Shown here: in pieces, positions 13,425-24,474 of the stretch
How positions within the stretch are numbered: position 1 is the first letter of the stretch
Layout of the letters: every line of letters begins with the position of its first letter
Assembly (NCBI GenBank): GCA_963693305.1
Contig: OY855913.1
Span: forward strand, 20,280,015-20,344,014
Length of the DNA: 64,000 nucleotides
Reading direction: 5' to 3'
From: Meandrina meandrites
Lineage: Eukaryota > Cnidaria > Anthozoa > Scleractinia > Meandrinidae
Position numbers and translations under genes: made by a program
Notes under the pieces: generated by a model
Seen by the model: the letters and a program-made list of their open reading frames with translations, nothing else
Told to the model about the DNA's origin: nothing
Databases searched by the model: none

Positions 13425-13675
13425 TCAGACCATTAAGAATGATACTGTTAAATGTACAAAAATATCAGACCCTTAGAGCTGACACTTATTGTTTTAATTA
13501 CCGATAGATACCCTTCTATGTCTACTTTGTCACAGTCAGAAAGTAAAAATAAAAATACGGCAGATATCAGAACCTCGAAGAATGCTACTGGCAATGATAC
13601 AAAAATATCAGACCGCCTGGGCTGATATTTATCGTTTTAAGTACTGATAGCTTCCATGTCCTCTTCGTCGAACTC
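13425..13675. repeat. tandem duplication of about 145 bp over a gene's 3' end
   Basis: Segments 13425-13530 and 13570-13675 align. Both carry AAGAATG(A/C)TACTG, TACAAAAATATCAGAC, then GCTGA(C/T)A and GATAG. The right copy contains the last codons and stop of the minus-strand coiled-coil gene. The left copy is a diverged duplicate lying in its 3' UTR. Confidence 0.65.
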
Positions 13676-14527
13676 CGAATTTGAACTCCCAACAGAGTTG
13701 GGAATGCGTTTACGAATTCTACCGTTGATGGTATCGGCACCAGTCAAGTCCTTCGCTTTATGACTCTTGTGCCGTCCTCGCTGTTGATTCTTGTGTTGGA
13801 CCAGTGTCTCCAACTGATCTGTCAGACTCGCTAACTTATTAAACGTCGCGTGGTCGTGCTCGAGCGACAGCATTTCTCGCTCGAGATGCAGACTTTCTCG
13901 GAGCATGGCGGCCTCCTCTTTGAGCGCCTCCACTTCGCGCTGAAACTCCCGCTCCCTCCGCTGGAAGAGCGTTTCCAATGTGATCTTCTCCGCCAGCAGC
14001 TTGTCGTACCTGTAAGCCCACTCCTTGGACCCGTTAGCGTCCCCAAAGGGCTCCTCCTCGCGGGAAGGCCTTCGTAGCTGCAGCTTTCTCTCCAGTTTTG
14101 CCACCTGATCCATCAGCGCCGTAATCTGCTCTTTGTAGAAGGTTTCCTTGTTGTTAAAGATCTCATCCCGCCGTGATCTTTCTGAAAGCAGCTCCTTGAT
14201 CTCGGTGGACATTTGTGCGATTTTACAATCTTGCATCGCTAGCTGTTCTTTGTACATTTCTTCCATCGTGCCTTTCTCTTTCGCTTTCTGCTCCTTATCC
14301 CAGAGATTGCTCTCGACACTCTCAAGCCTTTGCTTTAAATCCCTGATGCAATCGTGAGCCGGAATATCGCTAAGATCCAATTCCACACCACATCCCCCCG
14401 GACACATTAGTGTTTTCTTTTCATATCGTCTTATATCTTTCAAGGACAGTTTTCGACCACTTTGCTCCAGATTGGCATCTGCGGATTGCGGTGAGCTAAT
14501 ATCTGTTTGTGCTTCCATCTCATCCAT
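13637..14527 (-). CDS. single-exon coiled-coil protein with TRAF-like zinc knuckle
   Basis: The gene encodes 296 residues with no intron. Residues 42-60 hold C-x3-C-x11-H-x-C (CPGGCGVELDLSDIPAHDC), which resembles the TRAF-type finger that follows the RING in NRDP1/RNF41 and PDZRN proteins. There is no RING here. Residues about 62-240 are rich in E, K, Q, L and R with heptad spacing, predicting long coiled coils. The C-terminus has a basic patch (GRIRKRIP) and an acidic end (EFDEEDMEAIST). It is probably a cytosolic adaptor or scaffold that self-associates. The first ATG, at 14527, follows non-coding sequence. The clean 296-codon frame and the knuckle support it being real. The exact family is unknown. 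Confidence 0.8.
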   Translation of the reverse strand: MDEMEAQTDISSPQSADANLEQSGRKLSLKDIRRYEKKTLMCPGGCGVELDLSDIPAHDCIRDLKQRLESVESNLWDKEQKAKEKGTMEEMYKEQLAMQDCKIAQMSTEIKELLSERSRRDEIFNNKETFYKEQITALMDQVAKLERKLQLRRPSREEEPFGDANGSKEWAYRYDKLLAEKITLETLFQRREREFQREVEALKEEAAMLRESLHLEREMLSLEHDHATFNKLASLTDQLETLVQHKNQQRGRHKSHKAKDLTGADTINGRIRKRIPNSVGSSNSEFDEEDMEAIST

Positions 14528-16082
14528 GTCCCCTTACACGTCAAATTTACAGTATCCTGCCTTTTCCCTGGCTCGCAGCTCGTTTTGGAGACCGAGGTCT
14601 CTTTGTGCGATTAACAGAGTTCAAATCAAACCGAAACCGTTGGGTTACGTATTATCTGGGTATATTTGGTCACGTCTAGTTGACCTCGAACAACGAGATA
14701 TAAATTAGGAGTAAGCCGTTCATATTATCTGTTCAACTGAGTGTGATTATACACCTCCAAAGAGGGCAATAAGGCTGATTATATCCCTTTGTCGGAACCA
14801 AACTGCAACCTTGCTGTACTTCAAAACAGCTGCTCGCGTCTGCTTCACGTTAAATCCAGCAACACGTTCAACGCTCACGGTTATTTTAGTTTTTTGTCGA
14901 AATCTTTCCTTTTGTGTCGTGTTCTTCGAATTGATATGGTTACTCCCGCCCTCGCACTTCAAAGTGTCTCGCTCTGAAGCTTGATAATGAATTGTCACAA
15001 GGGTCGTCAACGTGCGTACAAAATAGTTCAACCCAACGGCGTCAACAGTGCCTTTGCAGTGCGGAGAGGCCGTTCTCTAGCCGTAAATACTGGTCCAACA
15101 GCGTGCAGTGTGCCAACAACGTTCGGCAGCGCCCTGCAATGAAACGAGTCTCGATTGGAAACTTTATACACGGTATTCAAGCCGACCACGAAAAAGGAAA
15201 TGATAACTTTACACATGATTGTATAACTCGGTGTTGTTTTGACGGATTGGATTGGGTTATCATGGGTCAACGGGTAATTATCATTGTTGTGTAAAAGAAT
15301 TTACACTCATTAAATAAAGGAAGCCGAAAAATCTCATTTATTTGAAATCATTTTCGCAATGACGTCGTCATGAAGTTGCCTGGAACGTTCTGTTGTCAGG
15401 CTTGGAAATTTTAAATAAAGCTGGTTTCGTTTTAAAACGTTGCCCGTAGCAACGCCAAAAGCAACATACTTTGCACAAGAAATCGAAAGAAAACAAAGAA
15501 GAAAATTATGGTCAATTTGTCATATCATTGACCAAACAATTTTCCGCAAAAAGTAGTGTGTTTCTATGTAAGATGTTTGCGAATCTCTTCGGTGTCTTCA
15601 GACGTGCTGGCTACCTGTGAGGAATTGTATTCGGAAATGTTTGAAAGCGTTCGATAAATCATTGGAAAATCTTTGGGATCTCTGGTTGCGATTCGAAACT
15701 TTCTTCATTCAATTTTTTATCATTTTATTTATAATAGGCAATGTAAAAATATAATTGACAGTGAAAGTTATAGCGAAAATAGCAACAAATGTTAACAATA
15801 GAAATTACAACATAAAATATATTAAAAGTCTGCATGGCAAAGTATACTGAATGTTTGCATTCCTTATCAGAACATAATTTTGAGTATATTAAACAAAAAA
15901 TTTATTTCAAATCTGTAGTGATTCCGTCATTGATATACACGTGAAAAATCCAAGGGAAAGCTTCGGTACTTAATAACAGTCATTGCCAAAGAGGTATACG
16001 AATTATTATTTTAACATATTCGTGAGTGAATTAACACACTGTTCAACTGTATGGAAAAAGGCGTGTGTATACCCAAAAAATA
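14528..16082. other. spacer upstream of the coiled-coil gene
   Basis: It should contain the promoter of the minus-strand gene ending at 14527, but no diagnostic box was identified. The rest is AT-rich and carries no recognised gene. Confidence 0.4.
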
Positions 16083-16275
16083 TAAGTGACAAGTGGGATA
16101 TTCGATGGTATACCACGAGAAAGTGTTGAATAACTATTTTATACTATGCCATAAAAATTAAAAATGCTTTCTACATTTCGTCGGAAATAAGATCTACGTG
16201 CGCTTAACCGTCGAATATACAACGGCTTCCCAGTAATCTGATTGGCTGTATTTGCTATGGCATGGTATAAATACA
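16083..16275. mobile_element. MITE-like repeat ('ACAAGTGGGATATTC' family), copy 1
   Basis: This matches 23612-23822 across AGTGACAAGTGGGATATTC, TATACCAC, ACTATTTTATAC, CCGTCGAATATA and TGATTGGCTGTATTT. Internal arms around CCATGCCATA and TATGGCATGGTATAAAT are inverted. A diverged third copy lies near 48362-48475. Confidence 0.65.
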
Positions 16276-16394
16276 GATATAAAGCTACGCAGTAGTTTTA
16301 TTTGTTTTATATATATTTACATTTTAAATTTGATTCAGTAAAGTGCGCTACATAGACTGAAAAACTGTCTCTCTTGTCTGTAATTAGTGGTGTA

Positions 16395-16585
16395 CAGTCA
16401 ACTCTCTCGAAAACGGACACCGTAGGGACCGGCTCCAACTGTCCATCTAAGAGAGGTGTCCATCTTATAGGAAGGTGAGTAACAGTAAAATGACTGAAAA
16501 GCTACAGGAACTGGACCAACATCAGATGCCCGTCTTATGGAGTTGTCCTTCTTATAGAGGTGTCCGTTAAGTGAGAGTTCACTGT
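16395..16585. mobile_element. Tc1/mariner or pogo-type MITE with TA target duplication
   Basis: The left end CAGTCAACTCTCTC and right end GAGAGTTCACTG are inverted and run on into GGACACC. The element is flanked by TA on both sides (16393-16394 and 16586-16587). It is about 190 bp with no coding capacity. Confidence 0.7.
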
Positions 16586-16782
16586 TATCGAAGAGGAGAC
16601 CCTCACACTCTCTCCAGATCCTTTTTCGGAGGCCGCGGAGCCCTATGCGTCAAATGGCCCATTATAGGCGGGACTATCAAACTACTTCCTGTACTTCGAG
16701 CTAAGATTCTTCTGAAATTATCGAAAATTTACAAAGTTTGAGTGATTTGATTTGATATGATATGATTTGATCAAACTGCATT

Positions 16783-19700
16783 CTAGTGTCGTCCCGACAT
16801 CTCCTCCACAAATGCTCGCGTTCTCTCTTCCATCCGCGTCCACACGTCATCTCCTGGTTGGAATAGCGGTTTCCTCATGTCCATCCAGACCAGGAACCGG
16901 CCTAAAGAATCTAAGTGTCGCGCTGGCGGATTCTGCGCTAAACGATGATACTCACGTTCCAAAGCACGAAGCTTGTTGAGGACATCCTGCTTCTCTGCCA
17001 CCATGTCGACGGCGTCCGAAAAAAATCTGTCAGAAGAAAATATTTATTTTAAAAACACCACAAATCCCTCCTTCATTTATCTTCAAATAATTGTCGAAGG
17101 TTTACTGGGGCTATGGCATATTTTACGTTGTGTGAAACATGGTTTGCCATATCTCGGTAAAAGTAAGTAGTTAATAAGTGCCTGTTGTGAAAGTGAGGAT
17201 TTTGTGGGTATATTGGGTTGATCTGAAACTTTGAGGAAACCAGAAAAATAATCAACGGCAAGCTGACGTTTGCCGTTTGTCGTACAAAGCAGGGTTAAAG
17301 GAGCTCTGTCACGATTTTGCAGATTTCTGGTCAAAACTGTTCTGAAATTAGTGGTAGGTAACTTAACCCATGAAAATCATTTCCTTTGAACATCTAAAGG
17401 AAGATGTAACCTTAATATGTGGGTAGAAATCTAACTGCGGCTATAAATGTCGACTTTTTGGAGACGTGCGGAAACAACTTGAAAAGTTTCGCTAAACTTT
17501 TCAAGTTGCAATCCATTTCCATCTTAGCCATCTGCAGCTAAAGAAGCTTGTTAACAGTTTCGGTGCTCTAAATATATAGCAATTCTTAATGAAAATGGAC
17601 TTTTATTTTTTGGTTTCCTTGGACACAAATACATATTTTGGCTGTTAGAATATATTTTGGCTGTTAAATATATATATTTGGCTGTTAAAATCCATGACAA
17701 AGCCGCTTTAAGTGACTAAAATGTTCCGATGTCAGACAGATATGTCCAGGATTGAACAATTACAAGATGCACGTTCGTTATGATAGGCATCACAAAGTGT
17801 CCTCACTGACAAACATTCACCGAAACACACATAGTTCTGTCAAATATGAAGTAATATGAAAATGTAAAGAAAAAATAATCAAACATAAAGTACCTAAAGA
17901 TTAAACAATACTTGCGTTAAATCCTGGACATGAGCGATGCCAGACAGACATTCAGATCAGTATAACAAAGAAGTAAAAATCCAGGTACAAGTATCCGTCA
18001 AGCACCTGGTAATTACTGCTGGTCAATTCAGAGAAAAAATAGGGAACCCAAAGGGTACATGTGTGGGATATAATGCTGCAACTCATCTGTAGAACTCATT
18101 TGCATTAACGGACTTACAACCCGATCGCATTAGTGTGCGATACCACAGGTATCCCACACAAAAACCACAAGTACTCCGAAAAATGTCGCATCAACTTTTA
18201 CAATTAGGTAAATGAAACCATACTGTGTGACCACCATTCAAATGAAAGCTATTGATTAGTTCTTTCTTGTGGCGGTGCAGTGGGAATTTGGTTTCGAATT
18301 TTAACTTTATTAGTTAAATCAAGATGCTCTGCTTTAATACCTGTTTAAATAAACGCACTCGTCACACGACGGGCCGTACAGAGCAGCGTACTTCATGAAG
18401 ATGGCGTCCACTCGTGCCACCAGATCGTTGCTGTAAGTAGTGAAGTACTCGAGCATGTGCCTTCGCTCTTTTAACTTCTTTGCCTTCTCGGCTTGCTCCG
18501 CCGTCCCAAATAGAGATGGCATCTGCCTTTGTCCCCAGGTAGTGAAGCGATGGTGCAGAGAACTTCCTAACTGCCCAAAGAAGCCTTTTATCGCGTTCGG
18601 GATCACGACAAGCGGACTACGAGAAGAGTAGTCGAAGGGGGCGCTGCGGTATATGCACGGAGGAATCAGATCCTGATCCCAACTGACGAAGAACTCATCG
18701 CCATCAAGATCACCTCCGGAAGATTCATCGGCATGCGGTCGGCTCCCTCTGGTTGGAAACACGATGCAGTCGCTGAGGTAATCGTACTGAGGCCTGTTCT
18801 TGACGAGTTTAAGAACGCGAATGTCACCCGGGTAGTAGCATGGATTGCGAACGACCATTACCTCCTGAGCGGTTTGAAATTCCGCGAACTGCACTTCATC
18901 AAAAAGAGTGGGTTGAAAAACACACTGGCCATGCTCGAGCTCGTTGAACGGATCGCACGCGCCAAACACTATCCTCGACCTGGGAACCAGGACTCTCAGC
19001 TTGCATTTTGCATTCTGCGTTACACTGCCACCATTTCCTCCATCTGTGGCGTTGTCTTTCTGCATCTTTTTAATCTCTTTAGCACGAAGACTTTTGAGTT
19101 CTCTTTGTAGGCGTTGGCTTTGCAGGCTATATTCATGTAACCAGTTGACCAACTTGCCCTCGCCCTTAATACGTAAATAGTACTCGGTGGATGCTGCAGT
19201 GCCACAGAGTTCCCTGAGCATGCTGTGAAAGTCATTCTGTAGCCCTGTCAGATAACTGTGTTTGACTCCACTGTCGGCCAACAGCATGGTTATCTGTTTG
19301 TTAAGGTAGCCTATGGTGTAGGGTCGGGAACACTTTACAACGCCAAACGTCGTACACGTCTGGCGCATTCGTTCATCCGGAATTGTAAACTTCTGCATGG
19401 ACTTCCGGAATTGTACCTTCACCCGGTGTCCTAGTTGTTGATTGAGGATGAGCACGCCTTTAAAGCCCTGGTATCGGACTTGCACCACGCATGGCTTACC
19501 ATCAAGGCCGCGTATATCTTGTATCTCCTGCGCAAATGAATCTGACATGAAACCGCATCCGTCGGTGAAGATGTAGTTGTTGCGCTCGACATCCTCGATA
19601 ACAGTGTACTCGTGCTCGTTCAGGGAAATGCTCTGGCTAAACGTCGAGAACAGCAGTCCGATCCTCTTGGCGCGCTTGGCAGCTGTCTTGATTTTAGAAA

Positions 19701-20103
19701 ACTTGCCGAACTGCGCCAGCAGCTCGTAGATGTCTTCGTCCGAGGCATTCATCAGAGTACAAGTTCTCTCCTTGAGCTGCGAGTTGGAATGGCCCAGGAA
19801 GCGGTATATCGCGCCACTGAAGATGATTCCTCGCTTCAAGATCTCTTGCGAACAATCAGTGTCCGCGCCTCTTTCAGGACGAAAAGCCACTGTCATGAGC
19901 CTGTCGACCTCCTGTTGACCACGCGCAGATATGAGGTATTCCATGAACAGGTTTCCACCCTCCACCTTGTTATATTTCATTGGCGGTCGCACCAGTCTGC
20001 CGCGGATGTCCACGTGTTTCACGTACAAGGCTTTTTCCAAGTGACCAGCTGGAGGTGGTGTTATGAACTCGTCTGGTATGTAGTAAGGATCCATCGTGTC
20101 CAT
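16783..20103 (-). CDS. cellular RNA-dependent RNA polymerase with intact catalytic motif (RdRP gene 1)
   Basis: This is a eukaryotic RdRP of the EGO-1/RRF-1/RDR/QDE-1 type, which makes RNA on RNA templates in small-RNA silencing. Coding exons are 20103-18341 and 17026-16783 (TAG stop), giving 668 residues. The donor AACAG|GTATTA and acceptor TTCTTCTGACAG join phase 2 in frame and restore the family's C..L..(F)S.AVD pattern. Motifs in order: FLGHSNSQLK (102-111), FTDGCGFMS (about 179-187), LNKQ (267-270), VRNPCYYPGDIRVL, then SGGDLDGDEFFVSWD with the metal-binding Asp residues 465, 467 and 469. A pyrimidine-rich tract and CAG at 20109-20107 sit just before the ATG, so at least one upstream exon exists, non-coding or short. 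The frame can be read further upstream to 20190, but that part is intron. It is short for the family because it lacks a long N-terminal region. Confidence 0.92.
17295..17711. mobile_element. hairpin MITE, TTAAAGGGRCAGT family, copy C, in the RdRP gene 1 intron
   Basis: The ends TTAAAGGAGCTCTGTCACGATTT and AAAATCCATGACAAAGCCGCTTTAA are degenerate inverted repeats. The centre (about 17471-17506) is a hairpin, AACTTGAAAAGTTT-CGCT-AAACTTTTCAAGTT. It lies inside the 1.3-kb intron of RdRP gene 1. Confidence 0.7.
17712..18340. other. rest of the RdRP gene 1 intron
   Basis: AT-rich intron sequence next to the donor site at 18340-18339 (minus strand). Nothing further recognised. Confidence 0.5.
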
Positions 20104-20389
20104 TTTCTGCATGGCGAAGGAAGAGCAAAGAACGTGAGAAATGAAAAACGTTAAGTGAGGGTTCTGAGGAGGTGGGGGAATAAATCCCATTTTCCCAGCC
20201 CAAATTGTTCCATAATACCAGGTCCAGCCTATGTTTTGCCCAAATCCTAGTCCATTCTCGATTTTCCTGTTTGTGATAAGCAGTCACGGTGACCCAGATC
20301 CCACTTTGCCAGTGATAAAATTGGTAAATCCCGGTTCCCATTTTACACTATCAGGCCCGTGTCATGTGTCACTTGGACCAAATTGCACC

Positions 20390-20650
20390 AACGGCCGGAG
20401 CTTATCCCGGTTTCTGTATCAAAAAGGTATTTTCTTTATGAAACAACCTGGAGTAGTGGTACTCCAACCTCCCCCAACCCCCAATGTTAGTCTAACGACC
20501 AAGTTATACCTCCAACCCCCCACCCGTGCAGCGTTTTTATCAGTTTGCCTAAACATTTCGTCGGTTCCGAACCTCCTGGATGGAGTGTGGCACTGTAAGG
20601 GTGAACTGACTTGCCGAAGAACACAACACAATGAGCCCGGCGAACGCTCG
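20390..20650 (-). mobile_element. tRNA-derived SINE, degenerate copy
   Basis: It aligns with the SINE at 37277-37588 in the same orientation. Both have GGCCGGAGCTTATCCCGGTTT at one end and CTTGCC(G/C)AAGAACACAAC near the other. The tRNA-like head is poorly preserved. Confidence 0.6.
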
Positions 20651-20982
20651 ATGAGCTAAACATCAGCAGGAACATCGTCAGCAGTAATAATATCCTGCCA
20701 TAAGGCCGCCCCGAAATAATTAGAGGTGTATCCAAGTTCGAAATCAAGAAATTAATCCCAGATTGTCCTTCGCAAATATATCGAAAGCAAGCCAATCTCA
20801 GCCGACAAGCGAAGGTAGATAAATCTAAGTATCTGAAATTTCCGTAGTTAGGTACTGGCTACATCATCAAAAGTGGTTTTCTCCCCAAGAAAGCTTAGGT
20901 TTCGGGTGTTTCCTTGTAATTTGATATCAACAGTCGAAATGTGCGGATTAATTTGCTGCATGTATGCCAATGTCACTAACAA

Positions 20983-21292
20983 GGCATGTACTAAAACCCG
21001 AAACAACCAAACGAAACGAGCGAAACCACCGAAATGACCGAACCGAAACCGTCGAATGAACCGAAACGGCCGAAACGAGCGAAACGAAACAAAATTACCG
21101 AAACAAGGAAAACCATTACTATTATTGAGAGCTAACCGTAAACAGGCTAACCTGGGATTTTTTTCAGGCTAACCTGGGCGATATTCAGGCTAACTGGAGG
21201 GCTATTTAGGCTAACCTGAGTGCAAGGTACACTCCGGCTGTTTTGGTTGTGTCGGCGGTTTCGTTTCGTTGTTTCGGGTTTTGGTACATGCC
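20983..21292. mobile_element. TIR element with 9-bp target duplication (MULE-like), CCGAAAC-rich
   Basis: The end GGCATGTACTAAAACCCGAA is repeated in inverse at the right (TTCGGGTTTTGGTACATGCC). CACTAACAA flanks it directly on both sides (20974-20982 and 21293-21301). A 9-bp duplication is typical of Mutator-like elements. The inside is a degenerate CCGAAAC array (21000-21110) followed by four loose copies of AGGCTAACCTGGG (21142-21222). It has no coding capacity. Confidence 0.75.
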
Positions 21293-21899
21293 CACTAACA
21301 ACGCTTATTTACAATACGGAATTCATCCGTTGATCCGCCATCCGCCATTCGTCGTTCTGTCCATCAGTTTCACTTTCAATATTCCTCCCTCTTGCAAATT
21401 ATTTTCATTTGATGTGCATGAATAATTTTGTCGTTCGCATAAATAAAGTTTTACCTGCTGTAAGCCCACTTGTTTTTACTGCTATGGAATTGATTTGCGG
21501 CTTCTGATTTCGTTTTCAGCCGCGTTTATATTGTGATAATGATTCGCGTAGGTTCTCTAAGTGTTATGCCTTGCTTTCAAAGCTTTGAAAATTCATAATT
21601 GATCGAACTGAACTTGTTTACTTTACCAAGCGAGGTTTTTCTTTTGCTATACAACCGTGAAAAACATGACATATAACAATAAGCTGGCCAACCAGAGTTC
21701 ATGTCCTAACTTCAAACGAATCTTCGATTCACGCATATCCTCGAGAACCCATGTTTTTAGATCTTATACATTTACCTACCTCTTAAACGGGAAATATTTC
21801 TTCAATGAATAGTTCTCACCTTTTAGGCTAACACTTTCAAGGCTAAACGGCGACGAGTTTTTGCCATAACAATAGATTCATCACTCATCGCTACAGGAT

Positions 21900-22015
21900 C
21901 AGTGCCTTCTCAGAAGTTTTTCGTAACTTCCGGCCGTTTTCCGAGAACTCCATCTCGGTCCCAAGGCCCTCTCGGTTGTCGTTTTGAGATGGTCGCCATC
22001 TTGAATTTCAAGCTT
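21900..22015 (-). promoter_or_regulatory. candidate promoter block of RdRP gene 1
   Basis: Read on the minus strand, it has CAAGATGGCGACC (YY1-like) followed by CGGCCGGAAGTTACG (ETS-like), a pairing common in TATA-less promoters. A related AACTTCCGGCCG block lies upstream of RdRP gene 2 (about 32745-32830), and a weaker AATTTCCGGTCG lies upstream of gene 4 (about 50990-51060). Function is inferred from motif and position only. A possible donor for a 5' exon (CAGCAG|GTAAAA) is at 21455. Confidence 0.35.
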
Positions 22016-22582
22016 TTTAAAAACTTATAAACGCGAGAAGCTGAGATAATTGAGAACTGATAAAATGAATTCTGAAAATTTAAAGGAGTTATGTCCCAAT
22101 TCAATACATCTAAGTCACTTTTCATGTTTTACAAAATTACTTTCAAATCAAAGAAAGGTAAAGTGACTTAAGTATGCGTTCGAGCCCGGTAGCCCAAATA
22201 ACGTTATGCCAATCCTTCAAATCGAAATGTTTAGTTCTTTTATTTGGCAAATTAAAAATGACCCGATTGAGAAATTCATTTCTTTCAAAAGCGATTCCTC
22301 ATTCCCCCATTTCCTAGAAAAGATCCACGGATTCTTAAAACGTTTACTGTTCATTTCCTCGACTTCTTTCTCAGGCCTACATTTTCACTAGCGCTTAAGC
22401 TGGAGTCAGAGATCCCGGTGTTCTAACATTTTCGCCTCTCCCTCCCCTCCCCTCCCCCCTAGGACCCACTCCACTCAGGATTTAATAAGAAACGGCTGAT
22501 CTTTGAGCACGCCCCAATTAGGCTGATCCCCGGTGTAATAGCCACAGCTGACGTCATAAGTCGCGTACTATTTGACTTTATA

Positions 22583-22860
22583 TGGTTCCCTAGTTCTCTG
22601 GTTCTCTAGTTCTCTGGTTCTTGTGGTTCTCTGGTTCTTGTGGTTCTCTGGTTCTCTGGTTCTTGTGGTTCTCTGGTTCTTGTGGTTCTCTGGTTCTTGT
22701 GGTTCTCGTGGTTCTCTGGTTCTTGTGGTTCTCTGGTTCTTGTGATTCTCGTGGTTCTCTGGTTCTTGTGGTTCTCGTGGTTCTCTGGTTCTTGTGGTTC
22801 TCGTGGTTCTCTGGTTCTTGTGGTTCTCGTGGTTCTCGTGCTTCTTCTCGTTGTTCTCTA
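22583..22860. repeat. minisatellite GGTTCTTGTGGTTCTCT, left arm
   Basis: An array of 12- to 17-bp units made of GGTTCTTGT, GGTTCTCGT and GGTTCTCTG. Long frames through it give only REP/QEP/NHK-type repeats and are not genes. The inverted counterpart is at 26125-26555. Confidence 0.9.
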
Positions 22861-23044
22861 GTTATTGTGGGTCTGGATCTCGCGTGGTTCTCGCACGTGC
22901 ACCGCCATTTTGAATGTCGAGAGGACCCTGGGACGAGGTTACGCGACATGAGAGCGAGGCTAGAGTTGACTCGTGTTTGAGCGTGGAGAGAGATTACAGT
23001 GAGGATTCGGCAATTTGCTCGTCTTTTTTCGCATTTTTCGCAAA

Positions 23045-23327
23045 ATGAGCGAAAGTTTCAATCGTAATAATACTCCTTCGTTATCTTCTAAGATGTAAGG
23101 AAAATATTGGACCGCTTTTGGTTGTAAAAAAGCCGAGCGAGCTTCTCACGGATCATCACTTGTTATGGTTTCCTAAGGAGATCCAGCGAAGAAATCCAAG
23201 GTGTAATCTGGTAAAACTTCAGCATGGTGAGGACAATTTCTTCGTCTTTAAAGCAACTGTTCTTTGCTCAGATCATTACAGCAAAGGAGATATTCACAAA
23301 ACTCTTGAGAAAGCCGGTGGGATTTAA
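23045..23327 (+). pseudogene. THAP-type zinc-finger remnant, left arm
   Basis: The plus strand shows parts of a THAP (C2CH) finger: AFGCKKAERASHG in one frame, then LLWFPKEIQRRNPRCNLVKL and KATVLCSDHYSKGDI in the next. The family pattern C-x-C ... W/C ... C-x2-H is recognisable. The two pieces are out of frame, and the expected first Cys before AFGC is Trp. An identical 69-residue frame lies inverted at 25639-25848, so both arms carry the same broken coding fragment. In P-type transposons this finger binds the element's ends. Here it is a relic. Confidence 0.6.
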
Positions 23328-23611
23328 GAGAGGTTTTTAATATGCAATGTTTACAAAACTTTTGTTTACATGTTTCTAATCACTGTCTGAAGTTGTTGAT
23401 AATGTTTTACATCAAATAATGCTCTACTGTTGACAAGTTTTCAGTGAAATAAATATCTCAAATCAGGAATTATTCACAATTTTGCGAACTGTTTTTAATT
23501 TGTTATTTTTCAGACAGGCATTTTTTTCATATTTTTATAAGAGTATAAACAACAGAGTTGCTTTTAGGTAAAGTTATATAGTTAATTAAGGTTTTAATAT
23601 TATCTCATAAA

Positions 23612-23822
23612 ATACAAGTGACAAGTGGGATATTCCATGGTATACCACAAGGAAGTGTTCTGTAACTATTTTATACCATGCCATAGAAAATATGCTTAAT
23701 AAATTTCGTTGAGAATAAAATCGCAGCGCACGATGGGAAGGTTGAGTTGAATACCGTCGAATATATAACGGCTTTCCTGTATTCTGATTGGCTGTATTTT
23801 CTATGGCATGGTATAAATGTCC
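23612..23822. mobile_element. MITE-like repeat ('ACAAGTGGGATATTC' family), copy 2
   Basis: Homologous to 16083-16275. It begins at AGTGACAAGTGGGATATTCC and ends at TATGGCATGGTATAAATG. It is nested in the centre of the foldback element. Confidence 0.65.
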
Positions 23823-24474
23823 AGGGACAACTGTATCCATCTTTTATCCTTGCCTTATCTTGGCCTAAAAGGAAATTGGTTGTCTTTTTTGGAGAGAAAT
23901 CATCAAATGGCTCAGTTTTTTGAAACACCAAATTCTTGACAAGACACATTTCACCCCGAAAGATTGATCAGGAGGTTGCAACAAGAGAAAGTCCTCTACC
24001 TCAATGATGGTTGAGTTCCAATGGACACTGCTCTTGTACGTAATCTAGCAGAGTTCCACCCAACTTCATAATTAAAGTTTCAAGTACATCTACATATAAA
24101 ATTCACTTTCAATTGGCATATTCACATAATTCATTTTTATTCAGTGAGAAAGGTAAAAATAAATACTTTTTAGAACTTGTCAAAGCTCTGACAATGTTTG
24201 GGACTGTTTACCAACAGAAGTCACAGAGACCAAACACCCATGTAACAAAAATGCACACTTATCCTCCAAGAAACATTACTTTATTGTCATGTTGAAAGAA
24301 TAATTCATCTTAAACATAACATCAATATCTTCAATACTACATGTAGGGCCTAGATTTTTATAGCTCCCCATTTCAGATTTAAAAACAAAAACATATAGAA
24401 ATATTGTTCAAGTATTGACTATTTTTTTTGGTTTCAATGTAAAAAAACCATAAGTGGTTAATCCTTTACCAGGG

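Noticed and set aside
19612..20154. 180-codon plus-strand frame antisense to RdRP gene 1
   Set aside because: It is a shadow of the real minus-strand gene, with no recognisable domain. Similar antisense frames lie over the other RdRP genes.
20104..20190. N-terminal extension of RdRP gene 1 (MGFIPPPP...)
   Set aside because: The segment is a polypyrimidine tract ending in CAG just before the ATG, so it is an intron.
22590..22980. Long open frames on both strands giving REP/QEP/NHK or VLWFLWFSG repeats (also 25905-26574)
   Set aside because: They are by-products of the GGTTCTTGTGGTTCTCT minisatellite, whose unit lacks stops in several frames. There is no domain, and the same sequence is open on both strands.
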